Assembly: GCA_023678885.1 (NCBI GenBank)
Contig: JAHCLQ010000878.1
Span: 1-64,000, forward strand
DNA length: 64,000 nucleotides
Source: Pogostemon cablin
Taxonomy: Eukaryota > Streptophyta > Magnoliopsida > Lamiales > Lamiaceae
Direction of reading: 5' to 3'
The notes under the pieces are model-generated. The model did no database searches. It saw nothing but the letters and a program-made list of their open reading frames with translations, and was not told the origin of the DNA. The first letter of the stretch is position 1, and each line of letters begins with the position of its first letter. Below, piece after piece: positions 30,501 to 42,120 of this stretch. The translations under genes were made by a program, and so were the position numbers.

Positions 30501-31099
30501 TTCGTTTCAATTGATATTTACTTCATTTTGATGTATATTTCCTTTATTTTGATGCAGATTTACTTCATTACGTTCAACATTTCCTTCGTTTTGATGCATA
30601 TTTTCTTCATTTTGATGCATATTTACTTCATTACGATCAATATTTTCTTCATTTCGATGTATATTTACTTCATTTTGATGCATATTTACTTCATTACGAT
30701 CAACATTTCCTTCGTTTTGATGCTTATTTACATCATTTTGATGCATATTTACCTCATTAAGATCTACATTTCCTTCGTTTCGAAGCATATTTCTTTCATT
30801 TCGATAAATATTTACTTCATTTAGATGCATATTTACTTCATTGCGATCAATATTTCATTCGTTTCGATGCATATTTACTTCATTTTGTTGCATAATTACT
30901 TCATTCAGATCAACATTTTCATCGTTTCGATACATATTTACTTTATTTTGATGCATATTTACTTCACTATGATCAACATTTCCTTTGTTTCGTTGTATGA
31001 TTCCTTCATTTTGATGCATATTTACTTCATTACGATCAACATTTCCTTCGATTCGATGCATATATCCATCATTTCGATGCATATTTCCTTCGTTTCGAT
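27577..31099 (+). repeat. Rearranged HOR units with internal deletions
   Basis: The anchor spacings here are 1,146 bp (27577 to 28723) and then 2,377 bp (28723 to 31100), so about 300 bp is missing from the first and an anchor-bearing segment of about 517 bp from the second pair. One junction is near 28,463, where GCATATTTTGCGATCAAC joins a GCATATTT monomer directly to the GCGATCAAC monomer. The other is near 29,930, where the TTTAGATGCATATTTAC monomer runs into the GTTTCGATGCATATTTT region of a different HOR phase. All remaining sequence is ordinary satellite. Confidence 0.75.
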
Positions 31100-34000
31100 G
31101 TATATAATTACTTCATTTTGATGCATATTTACTTAATTTCGATGGATATTTCTTTCATTTTGATGCATATTTACTTCATTACGATAAACATTTCCTTCGT
31201 TTCGATGCATATTTACTTCATTTTGATGCATATTTACCTCATTATGATCAACATTTCCTTTGTTTCGATGCATATTTCTTTCATTTTGATGCACATTTAC
31301 TTCATTTTCATGCTCATTTTCTTATTTCGATGCATATATACTTCATTTTGATTCAATTTTGATGCATATTTACTTCGTTTCGATGCATATTTTCTTCGTT
31401 TTGATGCATATTTACTTCATTTTGATGCATGTTTACTAAATTACGATCAATATTTTCTTCATTTCGATGCATTTTTACTTTATTTGATGGATATTTACTT
31501 CATTATGATCAACATTTCCTTTGTTTCGATGTATATTTACTTCATTATGATGCATTTACCTCATTATGATCAACATTTCCTTCGTTTCGATGCATATTTC
31601 TTTTGTTTTGATTCATATTTTTATTCGTTTCGATGCATATTTACTTTATTTTGATGGATATTTACTTCATTACGATCAACATTTCCTTTGTTTTGATGCA
31701 TATTTACTTCATTTCGAAGCATATTTCCTTAATTTTGATGCATATTTACTTCATAACGACCAATATTTCCTTCGTTTCGATGTATATTTACTTCATTTTG
31801 ATACATTTACCTCATTATAATCAACATTTTCTTTGTTTCGATGCATATTTCTTTTGTTTTGATGCACATTTACTTCATTTTGATGCTCATTTTCTTGTTT
31901 CGATGCATTTTTACTTAATTTTGATTCAAATTTTGATGCATTTTTCTTTCGTTTCAATTGATATTTACTTCATTTTGATGTATATTTCCTTTATTTTGAT
32001 GCAGATTTACTTCATTACGTTCAAGATTTCCTTTGTTTTGATGCATATTTTCTTCATTTTGATACATATTTACTTAATTACGATCAATATTTTCTTCATT
32101 TCGATGTATATTTACTTCATTTTGATGCATATTTACTTCATTACGATCAATATTTCATTCATTTTGATGCTTATTTACATCATTTTGATGCATATTTACC
32201 TTATTAAGATCTACATTTCCCTCATTTCCAAACGTATTTCTTTCATTTCGATAAATATTTACTTCATTTAGATGCATATTTACTTCATTGCGATCAATAT
32301 TTCATTCGTTTCGATGCATATTTACTTCATTTTGTTGCATAATTACTTCATTCAGATCAACATTTTCATCGTTTCGATACATATTTACTTTATTTTGATG
32401 CATATTTACTTCACTATGATCAACATTTCCTTTGTTTCGTTGTATGATTCCTTCTTTTTGATGCATATTTACTTCATTACGATCAAAATTTCCTTCGATT
32501 CGATGCATATATCCATCATTTCGATGCATATTTCCTTCGTTTCGATGTATATAATTACTTCATTTTGATGCATATTTACTTAATTTCGATGGATATTTCT
32601 TTCATTTTGATGCATATTTACTTCATTACGATAAACATTTCCTTCGTTTCGATGCATATTTACTTCATTTTGATGCATATTTACCTCATTATGATCAACA
32701 TTTCCTTTGTTTCGATGCATATTTCTTTCATATTGATGCACATTTACTTCATTTTCATGCTCATTTTCTTATTTCGATGCATATTTACTTCATTTTGATT
32801 CAATTTTGATGCATATTTACTTCGTTTCGATGCATATTTTCTTCGTTTTGATGCATATTTACTTCATTTTGATGCATGTTTACTAAATTACGATCAATAT
32901 TTTCTTCATTTCGATGCATTTTTACTTTATTTGATGGATATTTACTTCATTATGATCAACATTTCCTTTGTTTCGATGTATATTTACTTCATTATGATGC
33001 ATTTACCTCATTATGATCAACATTTCCTTCGTTTCGATGCATATTTCTTTTGTTTTGATTCATATTTTTATTCGTTTCGATGCATATTTACTTTATTTTG
33101 ATGGATATTTACTTCATTACGATCAACATTTCCTTTGTTTTGATGCATATTTACTTCATTTCGAAGCATATTTCCTTAATTTTGATGCATATTTACTTCA
33201 TAACGACCAATATTTCCTTCGTTTCGATGTATATTTACTTCATTTTGATACATTTACCTCATTATAATCAACATTTTCTTTGTTTCGATGCATATTTCTT
33301 TTGTTTTGATGCACATTTACTTCATTTTGATGCTCATTTTCTTGTTTCGATGCATTTTTACTTAATTTTGATTCAAATTTTGATGCATTTTTCTTTCGTT
33401 TCAATTGATATTTACTTCATTTTGATGTATATTTCCTTTATTTTGATGCAGATTTACTTCATTACGTTCAACATTTCCTTTGTTTTGATGCATATTTTCT
33501 TCATTTTGATACATATTTACTTAATTACGATCAATATTTTCTTCATTTCGATGTATATTTACTTCATTTTGATGCATATTTACTTCATTACGATCAATAT
33601 TTCATTCATTTTGATGCTTATTTACATCATTTTGATGCATATTTACCTTATTAAGATCTACATTTCCCTCATTTCCAAACGTATTTCTTTCATTTCGATA
33701 AATATTTACTTCATTTAGATGCATATTTACTTCATTGCGATCAATATTTCATTCGTTTCGATGCATATTTACTTCATTTTGTTGCATAATTACTTCATTC
33801 AGATCAACATTTTCATCGTTTCGATACATATTTACTTTATTTTGATGCATATTTACTTCACTATGATCAACATTTCCTTTGTTTCGTTGTATGATTCCTT
33901 CTTTTTGATGCATATTTACTTCATTACGATCAAAATTTCCTTCGATTCGATGCATATATCCATCATTTCGATGCATATTTCCTTCGTTTCGATGTATATA

Positions 34001-36887
34001 ATTACTTCATTTTGATGCATATTTACTTAATTTCGATGGATATTTCTTTCATTTTGATGCATATTTACTTCATTACGATAAACATTTCCTTCGTTTCGAT
34101 GCATATTTACTTCATTTTGATGCATATTTACCTCATTATGATCAACATTTCCTTTGTTTCGATGCATATTTCTTTCATATTGATGCACATTTACTTCATT
34201 TTCATGCTCATTTTCTTATTTCGATGCATATTTACTTCATTTTGATTCAATTTTGATGCATATTTACTTCGTTTCGATGCATATTTTCTTCGTTTTGATG
34301 CATATTTACTTCATTTTGATGCATGTTTACTAAATTACGATCAATATTTTCTTCATTTCGATGCATTTTTACTTTATTTGATGGATATTTACTTCATTAT
34401 GATCAACATTTCCTTTGTTTCGATGTATATTTACTTCATTATGATGCATTTACCTCATTATGATCAACATTTCCTTCGTTTCGATGCATATTTCTTTTGT
34501 TTTGATTCATATTTTTATTCGTTTCGATGCATATTTACTTTATTTTGATGGATATTTACTTCATTACGATCAACATTTCCTTTGTTTTGATGCATATTTA
34601 CTTCATTTCGAAGCATATTTCCTTAATTTTCATGCATATTTACTTCATAACGACCAATATTTCCTTCGTTTCGATGTATATTTACTTCATTTTGATACAT
34701 TTACCTCATTATAATCAACATTTCCTTTGTTTCGATGCATATTTCTTTTGTTTTGATGCACATTTACTTCATTTTGATGCTCATTTTCTTGTTTCGATGC
34801 ATTTTTACTTCATTTTGATTCAAATTTTGATGCATTTTTCTTTCGTTTCAATTGATATTTACTTCATTTTGATGTATATTTCCTTTATTTTGATGCAGAT
34901 TTACTTCATTACGTTCAACATTTCCTTTGTTTTGATGCATATTTTCTTCATTTTGATACATATTTACTTCATTACGATCAATATTTTCTTCATTTCGATG
35001 TATATTTACTTCATTTTGATGCATATTTACTTCATTACGATCAATATTTCATTCATTTTGATGCTTATTTACATCATTTTGATGCATATTTACCTTATTA
35101 AGATCTACATTTCCCTCATTTCCAAACGTATTTCTTTCATTTCGATAAATATTTACTTCATTTAGATGCATATTTACTTCATTGCGATCAATATTTCATT
35201 CGTTTCGATGCATATTTACTTCATTTTGTTGCATAATTACTTCATTCAGATCAACATTTTCATCGTTTCGATACATATTTACTTTATTTTGATGCATATT
35301 TACTTCACTATGATCAACATTTCCTTTGTTTCGTTGTATGATTCCTTCTTTTTGATGCATATTTACTTCATTACGATCAACATTTCCTTCGATTCGATGC
35401 ATATATCCATCATTTCGATGCATATTTCCTTCGTTTCGATGTATATAATTACTTCATTTTGATGCATATTTACTTAATTTCGATGGATATTTCTTTCATT
35501 TTGATGCATATTTACTTCATTACGATAAACATTTCCTTCGTTTCGATGCATATTTACTTCATTTTGATGCATATTTACCTCATTATGATCAACATTTCCT
35601 TTGTTTCGATGCATATTTCTTTCATTTTGATGCACATTTACTTCATTTTCATGCTCATTTTCTCATTTCGATGCATATTTACTTCATTTTGATTCAATTT
35701 TGATGCATATTTACTTCGTTTTGATGCATATTTTCTTCGTTTCGATGCATATTTACTTCATTTTGATGCATGTTTACTAAATTACGATCAATATTTTCTT
35801 CATTTCGATGCATTTTTTCTTTATTTGATGGATATGTACTTCATTATGATCAACATTTCCTTTGTTTCGATGTATATTTACTTCATTATGATGCATTTAC
35901 CTCATTATGATCAACATTTCTTTCGTTTCGATGCATATTTCTTTTGTTTTGATTCATATTTTTATTCGTTTCGATGCATATTTACTTTATTTTGATGGAT
36001 ATTTACTTCATTACGATCAACATTTCCTTTGTTTTGATGCATATTTACTTCATTTCGAAGCATATTTCCTTAATTTTGATGCATATTTACTTCATAACGA
36101 CCAATATTTCCTTCGTTTTGATGTATATTTACTTCATTTTGATACATTTACCACATTATAATCAACATTTCCTTTGTTTCGATGCATATTTCTTTTGTTT
36201 TGATGCACATTTACTTCATTTTGATGCTAATTTTCTTGTTTCGATGCATTTTTACTTCATTTTGATTCAAATTTTGATGCATTTTTCTTTCGTTTCAATT
36301 GATATTTACTTCATTTTGATGTATATTTCCTTTATTTTGATGCAGATTTACTTCATTACGTTCAACATTTCCTTTGTTTTGATGCATATTTTCTTCATTT
36401 TGATACATATTTACTTCATTACGATCAATATTTTCTTCATTTCGATGTATATTTACTTCATTTTGATGCATATTTACTTCATTACGATCAATATTTCGTT
36501 CATTTTGATGCTTATTTACATCATTTTGATGCATATTTACCTTATTAAGATCTACATTTCCCTCATTTCCAAACGTATTTCTTTCATTTCGATAAATATT
36601 TACTTAATTTAGATGCATATTTACTTCATTGCGATCAATATTTCCTTCGTTTCGATGCATATTTACTTCGTTTTGTTGCATAATTACTTCATTCAGATCA
36701 ACATTTTCATCATTTCGATACATATTTACTTTATTTTGATGCATATTTACTTCACTATGATCAACATTTCCTTTGTTTCATTGTATGTTTCCTTCATTCT
36801 GATGCATATTTATTTCATTACGATCAACATTTCCTTCGATTCGATGCATATATCTATCATTTCGATGCACATATCCTTCGTTTCGAT
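31100..36887 (+). repeat. Four consecutive homogeneous 1,447-bp HOR units
   Basis: The anchors at 31100, 32547, 33994, 35441 and 36888 are spaced by exactly 1,447 bp. The units share private variants such as CATTTCCAAACGTATTTC (near 32,229, 33,676, 35,123 and 36,570), which are absent from the unit ending near 30.8 kb. The middle two are the closest pair: both carry CATATTGATGCACATT near 32,731 and 34,178, where the others read CATTTTGATGCAC. This is the most regular part of the forward array. 1,447 equals 69 times 21 minus 2. Confidence 0.92.
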
Positions 36888-36965
36888 GTATATAATTACT
36901 TCATTTTGATGCATATTTACTTAATTTCGATGCATATTTCCTTCATTTCGATGCATTTTTACTTC

Positions 36966-36970
36966 ATTAC
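36966..36970. repeat. Target-site duplication, left copy (ATTAC)
   Basis: ATTAC is the last satellite sequence before the inserted element. The identical five bases stand directly after the element at 39,344-39,348. Removing the element and one copy restores a normal monomer junction (CATTACGATAAA), as found elsewhere in the array at this HOR position. Confidence 0.9.
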
Positions 36971-37950
36971 TATCACGCCCTGACCCAAGAAAGAACGCGA
37001 CAACCGCCACGTTAACTATAAATTTCACAGAATGGGTGCACTCCACTCCACAAAGTTTATAGAAAACGTAAGGCTTGCTATCAAGTACCTGTAGAGGTGA
37101 ACAACTGATAACAATGGGTACAACCCGAGGACATCATCTCAAAAAGTATCAACAAGGATTTACAAAGGTACAAAATACAACGGTGTAACTTAGTTTAAAA
37201 AAAATATACATGAACGATATAACATCGCGAAGGTACAAAAAGAACATCAAGGGGGTCACCAAATATAAACTATACAATCTCGCCAATTAATCCGTCAATT
37301 TACATAAAAGAGAAAGTACCCAAAACACGGATTGGATGACGAGCAAACGATAGGAAAACCTCCAACCAAAACGATATCAACAGCCTGAAAAGGAAAGAAT
37401 GATGGGGGTGAGCAAAACCACTAGCTCAGTGAGGTGATAAGCCGGTCACCCCGACCCTTATACGAAGCATGTATTCCCACGCGCGGTTCATAATATAAAA
37501 TCCAACATTTCATCTCACAATAACTATTTCTCACTCAGTGTACATATTAATGAAAATAAAAACCTTAGTGCACATTTACGAATAACACAATTAGTTCAAA
37601 CATGTTATCACATAAAAGATGCGTGGGTAGTCAATATCCTCCTCGAACTGAGCTCTCTGTCGAGAGACAGTCCAAGCCCGTCACCGTTACTCTAGATAAA
37701 ATGCACATTAATATTCTTTCTCAACACGCCAAGTGCTAAAGTTCACAATTAAATATCGACATGAATACTTGAAATGATCAAACATATAAACATATATGAC
37801 ATGCATGTCCCACACCGGTGACGTTGACTGAGCTATAATAGACTGATCTATCTAACGATCACCCTCCAGAGTATCAGTATTTGACAAATGGACAGGTGCC
37901 CCGTTAGATATAACTCACCTGGGTTTGCCAATCCCGGGCAACTTGGTTGT

Positions 37951-38043
37951 CACTCTAACTCACCCGAACCGCGACAATTCGGGCTACTTAATCAATGTCG
38001 CTCCAACTCACCCGAACGGTGACTAATTCGGGCTACTTAACCT
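37951..38043. repeat. 48-bp internal tandem duplication in the LTR
   Basis: Two diverged copies 48 bp apart each contain AACTCACCCGAAC (from 37,957 and from 38,005) followed by AATTCGGGCTACTTAA. The first copy reads ACCGCGACAATTC and the second ACGGTGACTAATTC. They lie in the downstream part of the LTR in transcription sense. No function is evident. Confidence 0.8.
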
Positions 38044-38933
38044 TGGTACCAGGCATACATATGCATGTGCATCATAAGATGAATAACGACTCAAGTTAGA
38101 GTCTTAATTGGCACACAAGAATAACTAGAAATCAATTCTCAAATAATTCACGATAAATGCTATCAGATATCGAGCTGGGAAGGCTCTTCAACATAAGTTA
38201 AAATCAATAATACTCATAAAATGGATAACAGGACTCTAACCAGAGCAGTCGAGCCAATCAGGCTCTTTACCACATAACACAATACCAAATAATTTTCTTA
38301 TCAATTAACTAAAACTAAAATAAATGCACATATATCGAGGGTCCACACTTCCCACAAGAGAAGGCGTTCCCGAATTATCAACTCACAAGGAAGTGATTAA
38401 CTCTCTTCGTAATCTGAAGTCGGTCCCTTGCCCTTCGTCGATGGTTCTTTACCTAGAAAGGAGATGAGCAATTAAAGACAAATTAAATTTAACTAACTAT
38501 TAGCGGTAACATCCCTTTCATTGCTAAAAACAAATTCTAATTGAGTTCGAACGAGTCGATATTAAATAAAAATGGTATGTAACTCCTTAACATCAGTTCC
38601 CAATCCCACATAACTCGTTTCAATACATTAATTAAACGAAACGATAGAAAATAAGTTTGAATTCGACATAAAAATTCTGAAATTTTCCAGCTAGCGGCAG
38701 TTTACGAGAAAAATCATAACTAATTGTAGAATAATCGGATTGAGGTGTTTCCAGTGGCTACAAAAAGCTAAAGAGTTCAGCTACGTATAGAAATTAAGTT
38801 TGCAAACTTTCGAGGGTAATAGCTATGTCAAAATCAGTTCGAACAATCTGCGAATTACCCACATACCAAAAAGAAAAACATAACAAAATTACAAAACCAT
38901 GGAAGAAGGAAGATTAATTCACACACCACTTAC

Positions 38934-38992
38934 CTCAAAACAACTTAGAAACCACCTAGGATGAGGGTTGTAAGGGAGAATTTGATCAACAT
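38934..38992 (-). other. Short leader ORF (15 codons) and splice-donor consensus in the LTR
   Basis: On the minus strand, downstream of the TATA box and GA-rich leader, an ATG at 38,992-38,990 opens a 15-codon frame that stops with TAA at 38,947-38,945. Ten bases further on stands GAGGTAAGTG, a strong match to the plant 5' splice-site consensus AG/GTAAGT, with the junction near 38,936/38,935. The arrangement looks like the end of a first exon in an LTR-driven transcript. It may be chance; nothing shows that either signal is used. Confidence 0.4.
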
Positions 38993-38995
38993 GGG

Positions 38996-39063
38996 TTTCT
39001 CCTCTTCACTCTCTTCTTTCCCCTCTTTTGCTTTTCTTCTCCCGTTCTTCTCTCTTTTTTTTT
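38996..39063 (-). promoter_or_regulatory. Purine-rich leader downstream of the LTR promoter
   Basis: The plus strand is an almost pure C/T tract of nearly 70 bases, so the minus-strand transcript would begin with a GA-rich leader. It starts roughly 20 bp past the TATA box, where transcription would be expected to start. GA-rich leaders are common in plant promoters. The assignment to an LTR leader is inferred from position only. Confidence 0.5.
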
Positions 39064-39080
39064 AACTTTAGCCTTAATAA

Positions 39081-39090
39081 TTATATATAT
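39081..39090 (-). promoter_or_regulatory. TATA box of the solo LTR (minus strand)
   Basis: The minus strand reads TATATATAA here, in the sequence CCTGATATATATAATTATT, between the 76-bp repeat cluster upstream and the purine-rich leader downstream. Its position about 250 bp from the LTR's 5' end would put a transcription start around 39,050-39,060. It is a good TATA match, but the whole region is AT-rich. Confidence 0.55.
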
Positions 39091-39104
39091 CAGGTCATTT
39101 AAAT

Positions 39105-39333
39105 GAGCTGAAACTTTGGGCCACAAAATAAATAAATAAATAATTAAGTTTGGGCTTTCTAAAAAAAATCTAGTTGGACAAAGATAGGGCTGGCCTTTTG
39201 GGCCATAAAAATAAAGAAATAGGTTTTGGGCTTTCTAAAAAAAATCTAGTTGGGATAAGTTAGAGCTGGCCTTTTGGGCCATAAAAATAAATAAATAGGT
39301 TTTGGGCTTTCTAAAAAAAATCTAGTTGAGCTA
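39105..39333. repeat. Three 76-bp repeats in the LTR upstream region
   Basis: GGGCTTTCTAAAAAAAATCT starts at 39,152, 39,228 and 39,304, a period of 76 bp. The GGGCTGGCC/GAGCTGGCC part starts at 39,187 and 39,263, with a diverged form (GAGCTGAAACTTTGGGCC) at 39,105. The two right-hand units are nearly identical. The cluster lies just upstream of the minus-strand TATA box, where LTR enhancers usually lie, so it may be a duplicated enhancer. That role is inference. Confidence 0.8.
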
Positions 39334-39343
39334 AGATATTATA

Positions 39344-39348
39344 ATTAC
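39344..39348. repeat. Target-site duplication, right copy (ATTAC)
   Basis: Exact match to 36,966-36,970. The satellite resumes with GATAAATATTTTC, the continuation expected after a CATTAC monomer at this point in the HOR. The bases just outside both copies differ, so the duplication is exactly 5 bp. Confidence 0.9.
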
Positions 39349-40693
39349 GATAAATATTTTCTTCGTTTCGATGCATATTTACCTCATTATGATCAACATT
39401 TCCTTCGTTTCGATGCATATTTCTTTCGTTTTGATGCACATTTACTTCATTTTGATGCTCATTTTCTCGTTTCAATGCATATTTACTTCATTTTGATTCA
39501 AATTTTGATGCATATTTACTTCATTTCGATGCATATTTTCTTCGTTTTGATTTATATTTACTTCATTTTGATGTCTGTTTACTAAATTACGATCAATATT
39601 TTCTTCTTTTCGATGCATTTTTACTTTATTTTGATGGATATTTACTTCATTACGAACAATATTTTCTTTGTTTCGATGTATATTTACTTCATTATAATGC
39701 ATTTACTTCATTACGATCAATATTTTCTTTGTTTCGATGCATATTTCTTTTGTTTTGATTCATATTTTTCTTCGTTTCGATGCATATTTACGTTATTTTG
39801 TTGGATATTTACTTCATTACGATCAACGTTTCCTTCGTTTTGATGCATATTTACTTCATTTCGATGCATATTTCCTTAATTTTGATACATATTTACTCAT
39901 AACGACCAATATTTCCTTCGTTTCTATACATATTTACTTCATTTTGATGCATTTATCACATTATAATCAACATTTCCTTTGTTTCGATGCATATTTCTTT
40001 TGTTTTGATGCACATTTACTTCATTTTGATGCTCATTTTCTTGTTTCGATGCATATTTACTTCATTTTGATTCAAATTTTGATGCATTTTTCTTTAGTTT
40101 CAATTGATATTTACTTCATTTTGATGCATATTTCCTTCATTTTGATGCAGATTTACTTCATTACGTTCAACATTTCCTTTTTTTTGATGCATATTTTCTT
40201 TATTTTGATGCATATTTACTTCATTACGATCAATATTTTCTTCATTTCGATGTATATTTACTTCATTTTGCAGCATATTTACTTCATTACGATCAACATT
40301 TCCTTTGTTTTGATGCTTATTTACATCATTTTGATGCATATTTACCTTATTAAGATCTATATTTCCTTCATTTCGAAGCATATTTCTTTCATTTCGATAA
40401 ATATTTACTTCAATTAGATGCATATTTACTTCATTGCGATCAACATTTTCTTCGTTTCGATGCATATTTACTTCATTTTGGTGCATAATTACTTCATTCA
40501 GATCAACATTTTCATCATTTCGATACATATTTACTTTATTTTGATGCATATTTACTTCACTATGATCAACATTTCCTTTGATTCGTTGTATGTTTCCTTC
40601 ATTCTGATGCATATTTACTTCATTACTATCAATATTTCCTTCGATTCGATGCATATATCCATCATTTCGATGCACATTTCCTTTTGTTTCGAT

Positions 40694-42120
40694 GTATATA
40701 ATTACTTCATTTTGATGCATATTTACTTAATTTCGATGCATATTTCCTTCATTTTGATGCATATTTACTTCATTACGATAAATATTTCCTTCGTTTCGAT
40801 GCATATTTACCTCATTATGATCAATATTTCCTTCGTTTCGATGCATATTTCTTTCGTTTTGATGCACATTTACTTCATTTTGATGCTCATTTTCTCGTTT
40901 CGATGCATATTTATGTCATTTTGATTCAAATTTTGATGCATATTTACTTCATTTCGATGCATATTTTCTTCGTTTCGATTGATATTTACTTCATTTTGTT
41001 GCATATTTACTAAATTACGATCAATATTTTCTTCGTTTCGATGCATTTTTACTTTATTTTGATGGATATTTACTTCATTACGATCAACATTTCCTTTGTT
41101 TCGATGTATATTTACTTCATTGTGATGCATTTACCTCATTATGATCAACATTTCCTTCGTTTCGATGCATATTTTTTTGTTTTGATTCATATTTTTCTTC
41201 GTTTCGATGCATATTTACTTTATTTTGATGGATATTTACTTCATTACGATCAACATTTCCTTCGTTTTGATGCATATTTACTTCATTTCGATGCATATTT
41301 CCTTAATTTTGATGCATATTTACTTCATAACGACCAATATTTCTTTCGTTTCGATGCATATTTACTTCATTTTGATGCATTTACCTCATTATAATCAGCA
41401 TTTCCTTCGCTTAGATGCATATTTATTTTGTTTTGATGCACATTTACTTCATTTTGATGCTCATTTTCTTGTTTTGATGCATATTTACTTCATTTTGATT
41501 CAAATTTTGATGCATTTTTCTTTCGTTTCAATTGATATTTATTTTATTTTGATGTATATTTCCTTCATTTTGATGCAGATTTACTCCATTACGTTCAACA
41601 TTTCATTCGTTTTATTGTATATTTTCTTCATTTTGATGCATATTTACTTCATTACGAATAATATTTCCTTCGTTTCGATACATATTTAATTCATTTTGAT
41701 GTATATTTACTTCATTACGATCAATATTTCCTTCGTTTTTATGCTTATTTACATCATTTTGATGCATATTTACCTCATTAAGATCTACATTTCCTTCGTT
41801 TTGAAGCATATTTCTTTCATTTCGAAAAATATTTACTTCATTTAGATGCATATTTACTTCATTGCGATCAACATTTCCTTCGTTTCGATGCATATTTACT
41901 TCATTTTGTTGCATAATTACTTCTTTCAGATCAACATTTTCATCGTTTCAATACATATTTAATTTATTTTGATGCATATTTACTTCACTATGATCAACAT
42001 TTCCTTTGTTTCGTTGTATATTTCCTTCATTCTGATGCATATTTACTTCATTACGATCAACATTACCTTCGATTCGATGCATATATCCATCATTTGGATA
42101 CCTATTTCCCTCATTTCGAT
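40694..42120 (+). repeat. Last ordered forward HOR unit (1,427 bp)
   Basis: One full unit with diagnostic monomers in the usual order, about one monomer shorter than 1,447 bp. It carries the variant GCAGATTTACTCCATTACG near 41,576, which I see only in the 41-48 kb region, so it is closest to the disordered blocks that follow. Confidence 0.8.

Larger units (their letters stand above)
1..36970 (+). repeat. 21-bp satellite array, left forward segment
   Basis: A continuous tandem array of 21-bp monomers. Two visible cores are gatgcatatttacttcattt (20 of 21 bases) and gatcaacatttccttcgttt (20 of 21). Monomers usually run in threes (63 bp), and about 23 threes make a higher-order repeat of about 1,447 bp. 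The anchor GTATATAATTAC (GT at the given base) occurs at 808, 2251, 3701, 5145, 6593, 8037, 9338, 10785, 12228, 13675, 14996, 16444, 17887, 19333, 20759, 22080, 23468, 24789, 26151, 27577, 28723, 31100, 32547, 33994, 35441 and 36888. Other diagnostic monomers (TAAGATCT, ATAACGACC, TTGCATAATTAC, GATTCGATGCATATAT) keep a constant order between anchors. The plus strand is strongly T-rich. No gene is visible anywhere in this stretch. The open frames reflect a seven-codon repeat without stops, on both strands, and end at 1-2 bp indels. Plant satellite DNA is the best reading. Confidence 0.97.
36971..39343 (-). mobile_element. Solo LTR of an LTR retrotransposon, minus orientation
   Basis: A 2,373-bp non-satellite island flanked by a 5-bp direct repeat (ATTAC), the target-site length usual for LTR retrotransposons. 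Read on the minus strand it starts TATAATATC and ends GGGCGTGATA. The right end resembles the ...GGGCGTGACA ends that I recall from plant Ty3/gypsy LTRs, possibly the Tekay/Del chromovirus group; that family call is tentative. I see no second copy of the ends inside the island, no primer-binding site plus internal region, and no open frame resembling gag or pol, so a solo LTR left by LTR-LTR recombination fits best. The minus strand shows a promoter-like layout: a 76-bp repeat cluster, a TATA box, a GA-rich leader, a short open frame and a splice-donor consensus. The termini are TA...TA rather than TG...CA. A non-autonomous element of another kind is less likely because no terminal inverted repeat is visible. 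Confidence 0.82.

Noticed and set aside
1..36970. CRISPR array
   Set aside because: Repeats are directly adjacent 21-bp units with no unique spacers, no leader and no cas genes, in a eukaryotic context.
36971..39343. A gene or full-length retrotransposon in the non-satellite island
   Set aside because: No open frame of useful length, no gag/pol-like sequence and no second LTR copy were found. The 5-bp TSD and end structure favour a solo LTR.
36971..39343. DNA transposon or Helitron
   Set aside because: The ends TATCACGCC and GATATTATA are not inverted repeats beyond TAT/ATA, and a 5-bp TSD argues against Helitron insertion, which makes none.
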